Assembly (NCBI GenBank): GCA_050954885.1
Contig: JBPBPI010000169.1
Location: forward strand, 1-11,788
From: JBPBPI01 sp050954885
GTDB taxonomy: Bacteria > Pseudomonadota > Alphaproteobacteria > Caedimonadales > Caedimonadaceae
Direction of reading: 5' to 3'
Length of the DNA: 11,788 nt
Both the position numbers and the translations under genes were made by a program. Under the pieces are notes generated by a model that was given only the letters and a program-made list of their open reading frames with translations, had not been told where the DNA came from and made no database searches. Positions 5,911 through 11,788 of this stretch are shown here, piece by piece; within the stretch, counting starts at the first letter, position 1, and each line of letters starts with the position of its first letter.

Positions 5911-7995
5911 GTGGTCGATTTCCTTCGCCTGGACTATGAGACGTTCTCGGAGCTGCCTTTCGGCAGCTCCGATTCCGTTGGTCTCTGGCGCTACTCACAA
6001 GACCCGTCGACCGAAGTGCTCATGGCAGCGTTTCGCCTGAACAGCGAGCGCACTTTGCACGTTGATCTTGCCAATGGCGAGCAGCTTCCGGCCGAATTGG
6101 TCGAGGCGCTGTGCGATCCGGAAGTCGAGAAGTGGGCGTTCAATGCGGCGTTTGAGCGCGTCATCACCATGAACACGCTGAAAATCCCGACGCCGATCAA
6201 GGGCTGGCGTTGTGCGATGGTGCTGGCCTACATGCGTTCGTTCTCTGGCGGCTTGCATGATGTGTGCGAGCAGCTTGAAGTCCCTTCAGAATATCAGAAG
6301 AGCGTCTTCGGCCGAGAAGGCATCAATCTCTTCAGCAAGCCGCAGAAGATCACCAAGGCGAACCCACACGCGCGGTTTAGCCGCGCTACTCATCCGGAAA
6401 AGTGGCGGCAGTTCTGCGACTACAACATCCTTGACGTGGATGCAGAATCCTACGTCGGAGCGAAGCTCCAGCCGTATGACATTCATCAAAGCGAATGGGA
6501 TCTTTACGAGATAGACCAGGAGATCAATGACCGGGGAATGCCGGTTAACATGGAGTTCGTTAGGGCGTCAATCGAGCTGGCATATCAGCGTAAGGCCGAA
6601 CTGGTCGCCGAGATGAATGCTCTTACTGGATTGAGCAACAGTAACAGCATTCCGCAGCTACTTCCGTGGCTCAAAGCGCGTGGCTATCGCTTCGATGATC
6701 TCCAGAAGATGACGATCTCGAAAGAACTCCGCGAGAACTTGACCGGGCTAACCGAAGAAGCGTTGATTGCGATCAAGCTGCGCCAGCTTGCCAGCAGAAC
6801 GTCGATCACGAAATACAAGGCGCTTGCTCGGCTGACAGCCGAGGACAGCAACCTTCGTCACATCTTCCAGTTCGGCGGCGCGTCGCGCACGAACCGTTGG
6901 GCCGGTCGCGGCTTCAATGCGCAGAACGTGATGAGCACGCCGGAAATGTATGACGCCGAGAACAAGGGCGCCGAGCTTATGCTGCCGGTGTTGGAGGCGG
7001 TTGAGCTGCGCGACACGGCCGCGATTGAACTCCTGGCCGGCGAGCCGATGATCGTTTATTCCGGTCTTGTGCGTGCTGCGTTTCAGCCCCTTCGGAAAAG
7101 TCTCCAGTTGACGGTTGCGGACCTGTCGTCGGTTGAGACGGCCGGAACGGCGTGGTTCACGGGATGCAAGCGCCTGCTGAAGGTGTTCGACGATGGGCGC
7201 GATCCTTACAAGGACTTCGGCCAGGAGTTCTTCAAATGCACATACGAAGAAGTCGACAAGATTAAGCGCAAGAAGAGCAAGCCAGCCGTGCTTGGCGGCA
7301 CCTACGGGCTTGGTGGCGGCAAGGAAGAGACACATGGAAAACTGGCTGGCAAGAAAACTGGTTTGTGGGGTTATGCTGAAAATATGGGAATCTTCCTCAC
7401 CCAGCGCGAGGCACAAGATAGCGTCGATATCTTCCGAAAGACGTATCATGAAATACCGGGTATGTGGCGCGTTCTCGACGACGTTGTTGCCTATGTGGTC
7501 ACGACGGGAAAATCTCGTCGCGTCAACGAACATTGCTGGGCTTGGATGGATGGCGACTATCTGAGGATTGAACTTCCTTCAGGCGAGCGGGCGATCTGCT
7601 ACCACAAGCCGAAGATGGTCCCACGCGAGCTGACGTTCGTCGACCGTGAGACTGGCGAAGTTCGCAAGAGCACGAAGCTGTCGTTTTCCTACATGGGACG
7701 CGTGCAGAACAGCCGGCTATGGTCGCGGATTTATTCGTGGGGCGGTAAGCTGATCGAGAACATCATTCAGGCGCTTTGCCGTGACGTGCTGGCGCTCGGC
7801 ATCAAGCAGGCGCGTGCTGAAGGTTTCGAGATCGTTGGGCACGTTCACGATGAGATCCTTTGCGTGACGCCGATCAGTTCGAACTACTTCACGCTCGATT
7901 TGCTGATTGATTGCATGACGCGCGGCGCACCGTGGCTTGAAGGTTTCCCGCTCAAGGCTGCTGGCTGGCAAGGTCCAGTCTACATGAAGGCGTAA
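5911..7995 (+). CDS. Family A DNA polymerase with 3'-5' exonuclease
   Basis: Replicative phage PolA of 694 residues; there is no 5' nuclease domain. The proofreading domain has Exo I LDYET (D8, E10), Exo II NAAFE (N78 to E82, Glu where Asp is usual) and Exo III YNILD (Y171, D175). The polymerase domain has motif A ADLSSVE (D404, E409), motif B R453-x3-K457-x3-L461-x3-Y465-G, and motif C VHDE (D647). L461 aligns with E. coli Pol I F762. GTG at 5911 is the start: two bases after the SSB stop, and needed because Exo I lies at residues 8-10. No Shine-Dalgarno is present, so initiation is likely coupled to SSB translation. An 11-bp perfect hairpin lies 36 bases into the gene. Identity is certain. 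Confidence 0.98.
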   Translation: MVDFLRLDYETFSELPFGSSDSVGLWRYSQDPSTEVLMAAFRLNSERTLHVDLANGEQLPAELVEALCDPEVEKWAFNAAFERVITMNTLKIPTPIKGWRCAMVLAYMRSFSGGLHDVCEQLEVPSEYQKSVFGREGINLFSKPQKITKANPHARFSRATHPEKWRQFCDYNILDVDAESYVGAKLQPYDIHQSEWDLYEIDQEINDRGMPVNMEFVRASIELAYQRKAELVAEMNALTGLSNSNSIPQLLPWLKARGYRFDDLQKMTISKELRENLTGLTEEALIAIKLRQLASRTSITKYKALARLTAEDSNLRHIFQFGGASRTNRWAGRGFNAQNVMSTPEMYDAENKGAELMLPVLEAVELRDTAAIELLAGEPMIVYSGLVRAAFQPLRKSLQLTVADLSSVETAGTAWFTGCKRLLKVFDDGRDPYKDFGQEFFKCTYEEVDKIKRKKSKPAVLGGTYGLGGGKEETHGKLAGKKTGLWGYAENMGIFLTQREAQDSVDIFRKTYHEIPGMWRVLDDVVAYVVTTGKSRRVNEHCWAWMDGDYLRIELPSGERAICYHKPKMVPRELTFVDRETGEVRKSTKLSFSYMGRVQNSRLWSRIYSWGGKLIENIIQALCRDVLALGIKQARAEGFEIVGHVHDEILCVTPISSNYFTLDLLIDCMTRGAPWLEGFPLKAAGWQGPVYMKA
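5947..5972 (+). promoter_or_regulatory. Strong stem-loop inside the start of the polymerase gene
   Basis: Arms TCGGAGCTGCC (5947-5957) and GGCAGCTCCGA (5962-5972) pair perfectly over 11 bp around a TTTC loop. The element spans roughly codons 13-21 of polA. There is no T-run after it, so it is not a standard terminator; it could slow or tune translation of the polymerase, whose GTG start lacks a ribosome site. Confidence 0.5.
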
Positions 7996-7996
7996 G

Positions 7997-8539
7997 ATGG
8001 CAGAGCACATCATGCTTGACGGCTCTTGGATCGGGAACCACTACACCGTGCAACGGATCGAGGAAATCACCCGGCAGTGGATCGGCCAGTATTGGCCGGA
8101 CAAGCCGCGCATGGAGTGGGACGACGTTCTCGCTAAAGCCAATTCGGCGCGTTGGTATGTCTTCAGCATTTGCACGCTGCAAAACGGCAGCAAGCGTGTC
8201 AATGTCGGTTGGTGGAACAAGGATCGAGACGAACAGTATCTCGATACGCAGGAATACGGTGAGTCCGATACGTGGCTCGGCGCCCTGGTCGCAGCACTTG
8301 AGCGCGGGAACAACCGGCTCAAGAAAAATGGAGAAGGGCAACCGATGCGGACGGTTCGCGGGACAGACGCAGATGCGAAGGCAATCCCGGCAGAACAGCT
8401 CCAGGCGCTTGCCCTGGCCTGTCAGCGCGAGCTGTCGCGAACGCAGAACACCTTCGAGGCGCGGCTGAAGGAACTTCAGCTTACGGTGGAACAGGCTATC
8501 GAGGTTTGGAGGACTGTCAATGATTCAACAGGCATTTGA
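7997..8539 (+). CDS. Hypothetical protein, tryptophan-rich N-terminal half and helical C-terminal half (180 aa)
   Basis: No family recognised. The first 110 residues carry eight tryptophans (including W28, W33, W41, W53, W72, W73, W93) and alternate helix and strand (SARWYVFSICT, KRVNVGWWNKD), suggesting a small globular domain. From about residue 129 the sequence is helical and charged, probably a coiled coil (PAEQLQALALACQRELSRTQ onward). ATG at 7997 lies one base after the polymerase stop. An in-frame ATG at 8345 (residue 117) has its own strong ribosome site, so a 64-residue short form may also be made. Its place directly behind polA suggests a DNA-metabolism accessory, but nothing in the sequence proves that. 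Confidence 0.8.
   Translation: MAEHIMLDGSWIGNHYTVQRIEEITRQWIGQYWPDKPRMEWDDVLAKANSARWYVFSICTLQNGSKRVNVGWWNKDRDEQYLDTQEYGESDTWLGALVAALERGNNRLKKNGEGQPMRTVRGTDADAKAIPAEQLQALALACQRELSRTQNTFEARLKELQLTVEQAIEVWRTVNDSTGI
8330..8347 (+). promoter_or_regulatory. Internal ribosome site and in-frame ATG within the 180-aa gene
   Basis: GGAGAAGGG (8330-8338), six bases, then ATG (8345-8347), in frame with the surrounding gene. This is stronger than the signal at the gene's own start and falls at the boundary between its two predicted parts. Confidence 0.45.
8508..8513 (+). promoter_or_regulatory. Strong ribosome binding site of the 83-aa gene
   Basis: GGAGGA six bases before the ATG at 8520, inside the 3' end of the upstream gene. 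It is the best Shine-Dalgarno match in the operon and implies efficient independent initiation. Confidence 0.8.
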
Positions 8540-8771
8540 CGATCTGGAGAAATCGGTGTGGGGTCTTGTCCATGCCATGAAGGAGGAAGACCCGTTCGAG
8601 TATTTCATCCGTTTCACACCCACGCCAGAAGGCGTTGTTATGCACGGGCTTTGTCCTTACACAATCCAGAAGCCAATCGCGACGCGCAGCATGGCAGAGT
8701 GGAAAGCCCGAGACATCGACAACGACCGCGAATACGGCACGTGGTCGGTTGTCGAGAAGCTGAAGAAATGA
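8520..8771 (+). CDS. Small hypothetical protein (83 aa)
   Basis: An 83-residue acidic/aromatic protein (MIQQAFDDLEKSVWGLVHAM ... WSVVEKLKK) with no recognised family, no signal peptide and no membrane segment. A near-perfect ribosome site, GGAGGA, six bases before the ATG decides the start. It overlaps the preceding gene by 20 bases, and its stop overlaps the VRR-NUC start as ATGA, so it is clearly part of the operon and translationally coupled. The pattern FEYFIRFTPTPEGVVMHGLC suggests a small alpha/beta fold. Its role is unknown; a link to the neighbouring nuclease is only suggested by the coupling. Confidence 0.8.
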   Translation: MIQQAFDDLEKSVWGLVHAMKEEDPFEYFIRFTPTPEGVVMHGLCPYTIQKPIATRSMAEWKARDIDNDREYGTWSVVEKLKK

Positions 8772-9046
8772 GCAAGCTCGAAAAGGTCGATGAGCGTGCG
8801 TTTACTGCCGAAGCCGAAGCCGATGGGTGGGTAGTCCATAAGCTGACGTTTCCGGATTGCCGTGGTGCCGGCGACCGGATTTACGGCAAAGACGGGCGCA
8901 CAGTGCTGATCGAGTGGAAGCGAAAAGGTAAAGAGCCGACGCGGCAGCAGTTCAAGCGCCTGCGCGAACTGCGGCAAGCCTTTGGCTGGGACGCCTATTG
9001 CGTCGATAACATCGCCGATGCGCGTATTATATTGGGGATCACATGA
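8768..9046 (+). CDS. Stand-alone VRR-NUC nuclease (92 aa)
   Basis: Minimal VRR-NUC domain protein (PF08774, PD-(D/E)XK superfamily). Stand-alone phage versions of this domain are structure-selective nucleases, reported on Holliday-type junctions. Visible motifs are the Gly-Trp lead-in (ADGWVVHKL), the first catalytic acid in GAGDRIY (D36), the strand LIEWKRKG (E49-x-K51) and the following RQQ (Q60, Q61). The 92 residues match the size of a bare domain with nothing fused. The start ATG at 8768 overlaps the previous stop as ATGA, which fixes it; a longer frame upstream is an arginine/histidine-rich shadow. The stop overlaps the methyltransferase start, again as ATGA. It probably resolves branched replication or recombination intermediates before packaging. 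Confidence 0.93.
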   Translation: MSKLEKVDERAFTAEAEADGWVVHKLTFPDCRGAGDRIYGKDGRTVLIEWKRKGKEPTRQQFKRLRELRQAFGWDAYCVDNIADARIILGIT

Positions 9047-9750
9047 AATCGCTCGCTGACGCACTGGTCGAGTCCGGCGGTAAATGGGATCGTGTGTCTG
9101 CGGATCACTATCCGACGCCGCCTGACGTTACGCAGGCTCTTGTGGATTGGCTCAAGCAGATAGGTCGGTGGGACGACTTCGGTTCTATATATGAGCCAGC
9201 TTGTGGCGAAGGGCAGATGGCGCGGGTTTTAGAGCAGAACGGTGCGGTCGTTGACGCTTCCGATTTGAACGCAACTGGTTATGGTTTTCAGGCCGATTTC
9301 TTGTCTGGCGAGCAGAACCTTTATGCGCGTGCGTCTTGGGCGGATGCGGTTATAACAAATCCGCCGTTTTCTCATGCCGAGCAGTTCATTCGCCGGGCTT
9401 TAGAGTGGAGTTTGTGCGACCGGCCGTTTGTCGCGATGGTTCTCAAGTCTGCTTACTGGCATGCCGCGCGGCGTGCGAAGCTCTTTCGGGAGCATCCACC
9501 GTCTTGGGTGCTTGCATTGACCTGGAGGCCGGCTTTCCTCCAGGAGACGCGCGGCAAAAGTCCGCTTATGGAAGTCGTGTGGGTAGTGTGGGATCCGAAG
9601 TTGGTTGATGGTGTGACGTTCTACGACGTGCTCGACCGGCCGAAAGGTATGTCGGATTTTCTTCCGCCGACGCTTGAAGTGCTGTTGGCGCGAGCGGAGG
9701 CGTCCGTAGTCGCGTTGAATGGCGTAATGTGTGGCGGCGATGTCGGCTGA
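9043..9750 (+). CDS. Adenine-specific DNA methyltransferase (orphan, phage type)
   Basis: SAM-dependent N6-adenine methyltransferase of 235 residues. It has an early YPTPP segment (23-27), the SAM-binding motif I YEPACGEG (E51 to G57), an acidic residue after the second strand (D74 in ASDLN), and catalytic motif IV NPPF (106-109) followed by the usual amphipathic helix. Motif I precedes motif IV, and no long target-recognition domain is present, as in small orphan phage enzymes. No cognate restriction enzyme lies next to it; the neighbour VRR-NUC is a branch-structure nuclease family. Likely roles are protection of phage DNA from host restriction or marking DNA for replication or packaging. 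The target site cannot be read from the sequence. The start overlaps the VRR-NUC stop as ATGA, with GGGGA four bases upstream. Confidence 0.9.
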   Translation: MKSLADALVESGGKWDRVSADHYPTPPDVTQALVDWLKQIGRWDDFGSIYEPACGEGQMARVLEQNGAVVDASDLNATGYGFQADFLSGEQNLYARASWADAVITNPPFSHAEQFIRRALEWSLCDRPFVAMVLKSAYWHAARRAKLFREHPPSWVLALTWRPAFLQETRGKSPLMEVVWVVWDPKLVDGVTFYDVLDRPKGMSDFLPPTLEVLLARAEASVVALNGVMCGGDVG

Positions 9751-11347
9751 CGATCTGTTCGTGACTTGTCTGCGCGGCGAAGAAGACCTGCGCGACTACC
9801 AGCGCGATATTTTGATTCCGTTCCTTCTGGCAAACCCCAAATCAGGCGGCTACGTCGGCATGGGCCTTGGCAAGACGGTTTCCGTCTTGACGCTGCTGGA
9901 TAAGATCGTTGACAGCGGTGAGATCGACCCGTTCGGCGACGATCATGTGTTGATCGTCGCGCCGTTGCGTGTGGCGCTAACCACGTGGCCGGATGAGTTC
10001 AAGCTCTGGCGGCACATCTGCTACCTGCCGCATCAGGTCATTCGGCCCGATGCGGCAGATCCGCGCGTGAAAGTCGCGTATCGGGCGACACGTGAAGCCG
10101 AAATGGTGGCGATACGCGCAGATCCGTTGTATGCGGCGGTCGAGCAAGCAGTTCGCAACTTCATTCCGAAATACAGCGCGGCGACGCAAGCAGCGCGCAA
10201 GGCTGAAACGGCGACGCTAGAGCTGATACGCCAAGAGATGGCGCAGTCTCCAAAGCTCATTCATATAATCAACCGCGAGCGGTTTGAGTGGATCGTCGAC
10301 TTCTGGTCGACGAAGAAGCGGTGGCCTTATAAGGTGGTCATTTTCGATGAGTCCACCAGCTTCGCAGATCACGAAACAGGTCGGTGGAAAGCAGCACGCA
10401 AGATAATGCCGCACACTCGTCGGATACACCTGTTGAGTGGAACACCTTGCCCTGAAGGTGTGCAGCAACTTTTCCCGCAAGTGTTCTTGTTAGATGGCGG
10501 GAAACGGCTTGGTGTGAACGTCACGACGTTTCGGCGAAATTACATGATGCCCAAGCCATACACGCGCGGCTGGGTTCCGCAGATTGGTGCGGCAGAACGG
10601 TGTGCCGACAAGATCGCGGACATCTGCATCATCATGAACGAAGACGACTACCTGCCGATGGAAAAGCCCATCCTGGTCGACCGTCCGTTTCAGATGTCGG
10701 ATGAGCTTGTGGCGCGATATAAAGCCTTTGAGCGCGACCTGATCTTGGACCTGCCGGACGGCACGGAGCTTGAGGCGGAAACGGCCGGTGTGCTTAACCA
10801 GAAGCTACTTCAGTTCTCCAGCGGATTTGTCTACGAAAAAGACGTGACCACTGGCAAGAACAAGGTTCACTGGCTGCATGAGGACAAGATCGAGGATTTG
10901 AAGCAGATCCTTGCCGAAGCGGCGGAAATGAACTCGCCGGTCCTGGTCGCCTACTTCTACCAGCCGACCTTGAAGCGGCTTCGTGAGACGTTTCCCAAGG
11001 CCGTCGTGCTCGACCGTTCGGGCTCGCAAGTCAAAGCCTGGAACGCTGGTAAGATCCCGATCCTTCTGGCGCATCCGCAGAGCGCAGGACACGGACTCAA
11101 CATGCAGCTTGGTCCCGGTCATGTCCTGGTGTTCCATGAAGTGCCGCCGAGCCTGGAGGGCTACCAGCAGATCATCAAGCGGCTGGCGCGACCTGGACAG
11201 AAGAAGATCGTTCGTGTCTATCACCAGTTCGCAAAGGGGACGCGTGAGCAGGATCTTGTGCCCAAGCTGAAGAACAAGGACGATCTTCAGGAATGGATGA
11301 AGAAACTGATCATGGACTTCCGCGCAAAGATGAAAGCAAGAGCATGA
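9731..11347 (+). CDS. SNF2-like superfamily 2 DNA helicase/translocase
   Basis: Phage SNF2-type ATPase of 538 residues. In order it shows the Q-motif-like LRDYQ (20-24), Walker A GMGLGKT (43-49, K48), motif Ia VLIVAPL, motif II FDEST (D206, E207), motif III LLSGTP, the second-lobe LVAYFYQ, motif V AHPQSAGHGLNMQ, and motif VI Q480-x3-R484-x2-R487-x2-Q490 (QIIKRLARPGQ). The RPGQ ending is characteristic of SNF2 proteins. A helical insertion (about residues 110-190) separates motifs Ia and II. It likely translocates on duplex DNA to clear proteins or remodel fork structures. GTG at 9731 gives the length used here; ATG at 9740 (nine bases later) is an equally good start. Both overlap the methyltransferase end, and the stop overlaps the terminase-like gene as ATGA. 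Confidence 0.95.
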   Translation: MAAMSADDLFVTCLRGEEDLRDYQRDILIPFLLANPKSGGYVGMGLGKTVSVLTLLDKIVDSGEIDPFGDDHVLIVAPLRVALTTWPDEFKLWRHICYLPHQVIRPDAADPRVKVAYRATREAEMVAIRADPLYAAVEQAVRNFIPKYSAATQAARKAETATLELIRQEMAQSPKLIHIINRERFEWIVDFWSTKKRWPYKVVIFDESTSFADHETGRWKAARKIMPHTRRIHLLSGTPCPEGVQQLFPQVFLLDGGKRLGVNVTTFRRNYMMPKPYTRGWVPQIGAAERCADKIADICIIMNEDDYLPMEKPILVDRPFQMSDELVARYKAFERDLILDLPDGTELEAETAGVLNQKLLQFSSGFVYEKDVTTGKNKVHWLHEDKIEDLKQILAEAAEMNSPVLVAYFYQPTLKRLRETFPKAVVLDRSGSQVKAWNAGKIPILLAHPQSAGHGLNMQLGPGHVLVFHEVPPSLEGYQQIIKRLARPGQKKIVRVYHQFAKGTREQDLVPKLKNKDDLQEWMKKLIMDFRAKMKARA

Positions 11348-11788
11348 GCAGCGAGCCGTTCGTCTACACCGCGCAAGTCCTGGCAACCATGTTCAGATAC
11401 CAGAACAGCAAAGCCGTCTACGAACGGCTGGAGAACGTGGTGCCGCACGGCATGTCGGATAATCCGACAGGCCGCAAGGTTCCGGTCTGGCACATCAAGG
11501 ATGCTGCGCCGGCGTTGTGTCGTTTGACCGAAGAGCAGATCAGCTCCAAGATCCGTTCCATGGCCGCGAACCAGCTTCCGCCGAACCTGTCGCAGCTCTA
11601 CTGGAACGGCGAAGCCGCGCGGCTCAAGGTGCAAGAACTGGAGGGAGATCTTTGGTCTACATCGAAAGTCACGGCGCTCGTGGGCGGCACGTTCAAGGCG
11701 CTGCGAATGAACCTTCAGCTCATCATGGATCGCGTCGAGCAAGTGAACGGGTTGTCAGACGCGCAAAGAAAGTCTTTGCAACAGTTGC
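11344..11788 (+). CDS. Probable terminase small subunit (Nu1-like), truncated by the window end
   Basis: The frame stays open from ATG at 11344 to the last base, giving the first 148 residues of a longer protein. Residues about 8-58 (YTAQVLATMFRYQNSKAVYE ... PVWHIKDAAP) follow the plan of the winged-helix DNA-binding domain of Nu1-type small terminases: target helix, a wing rich in Gly/Arg/Pro, then a strand and helix. Later, NLSQLYWNGEAARLKVQELE begins a charged helical oligomerisation region, as in DUF1441/Nu1-like proteins. It would bind the packaging site and deliver DNA to the large terminase, which should lie just beyond. The ATGA overlap with the helicase gene joins replication and packaging in one transcript. 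Family assignment is by pattern only. Confidence 0.6.
   Translation, partial: MSSEPFVYTAQVLATMFRYQNSKAVYERLENVVPHGMSDNPTGRKVPVWHIKDAAPALCRLTEEQISSKIRSMAANQLPPNLSQLYWNGEAARLKVQELEGDLWSTSKVTALVGGTFKALRMNLQLIMDRVEQVNGLSDAQRKSLQQL

Noticed and set aside
10294..10312. CGTCGAC/GTCGACG hairpin in the SNF2 gene
   Set aside because: Short stem made from a common GTCGAC repeat within coding sequence; no positional logic for regulation.
8520..11347. A complete DISARM-like or restriction-modification defence island
   Set aside because: VRR-NUC here is a bare 92-aa structure-selective type, the methyltransferase is a small orphan type, and the flanking genes are replication and packaging; essential partners of known defence systems are missing.

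Overview
The window looks like the replication module of a tailed double-stranded DNA bacteriophage running into its packaging genes, either as a free phage genome or an integrated copy. The gene set is phage-typical and tightly packed: a primase-polymerase/helicase, a Cas4/RecB-like nuclease (DUF2800), an Enc34-type single-stranded-DNA-binding protein (DUF2815), a family A DNA polymerase without a 5' nuclease domain, a stand-alone VRR-NUC nuclease, an adenine methyltransferase, an SNF2-like helicase and a probable small terminase. GC-rich coding, Shine-Dalgarno signals and the type of PolA and SSB suggest a proteobacterial host. The layout resembles Chi/Enc34-like siphoviruses, but that placement is an inference made without any database search. 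No integrase, repressor, tRNA, CRISPR array or insertion sequence is visible.

Layout. Positions 1-382 hold no convincing gene. They carry a dense set of 13-bp repeats (consensus AAGTTCCGAGTTG) and two 16-bp GTTAAC-centred palindromes, arranged as a large imperfect inverted repeat; this is a candidate replication origin or operator array. A leftward operon of two genes follows (3210 down to 383): a 91-residue protein with an HTH-like stretch, then the primase-helicase, which is interrupted by one frameshift at a run of five A residues. At 3211-3301 compact divergent promoters face each other. Rightward from there come a 123-residue protein with an acidic tail and a UUCG-capped hairpin. A near-continuous rightward operon then extends from 3733 to the end: a 57-residue ORF, DUF2800 nuclease, SSB, PolA, two unknown proteins, VRR-NUC, methyltransferase, SNF2 helicase and small terminase (truncated by the window end). 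Most junctions in this operon overlap by 4-20 bases or are separated by 1-2 bases.

How they may work together. PrimPol/helicase primes and unwinds, PolA copies, the SSB covers single strands, and the Cas4-like and VRR-NUC nucleases process ends or branched intermediates. The SNF2 protein may remodel protein-DNA complexes, and the methyltransferase may mark phage DNA. Replication leads without a gap into packaging. No wholly new system is evident. The most notable items are the iteron/palindrome inverted repeat, the split primase, the hairpin at the start of polA, the octamer repeat before the SSB gene, and the leucine at the PolA '762' position.
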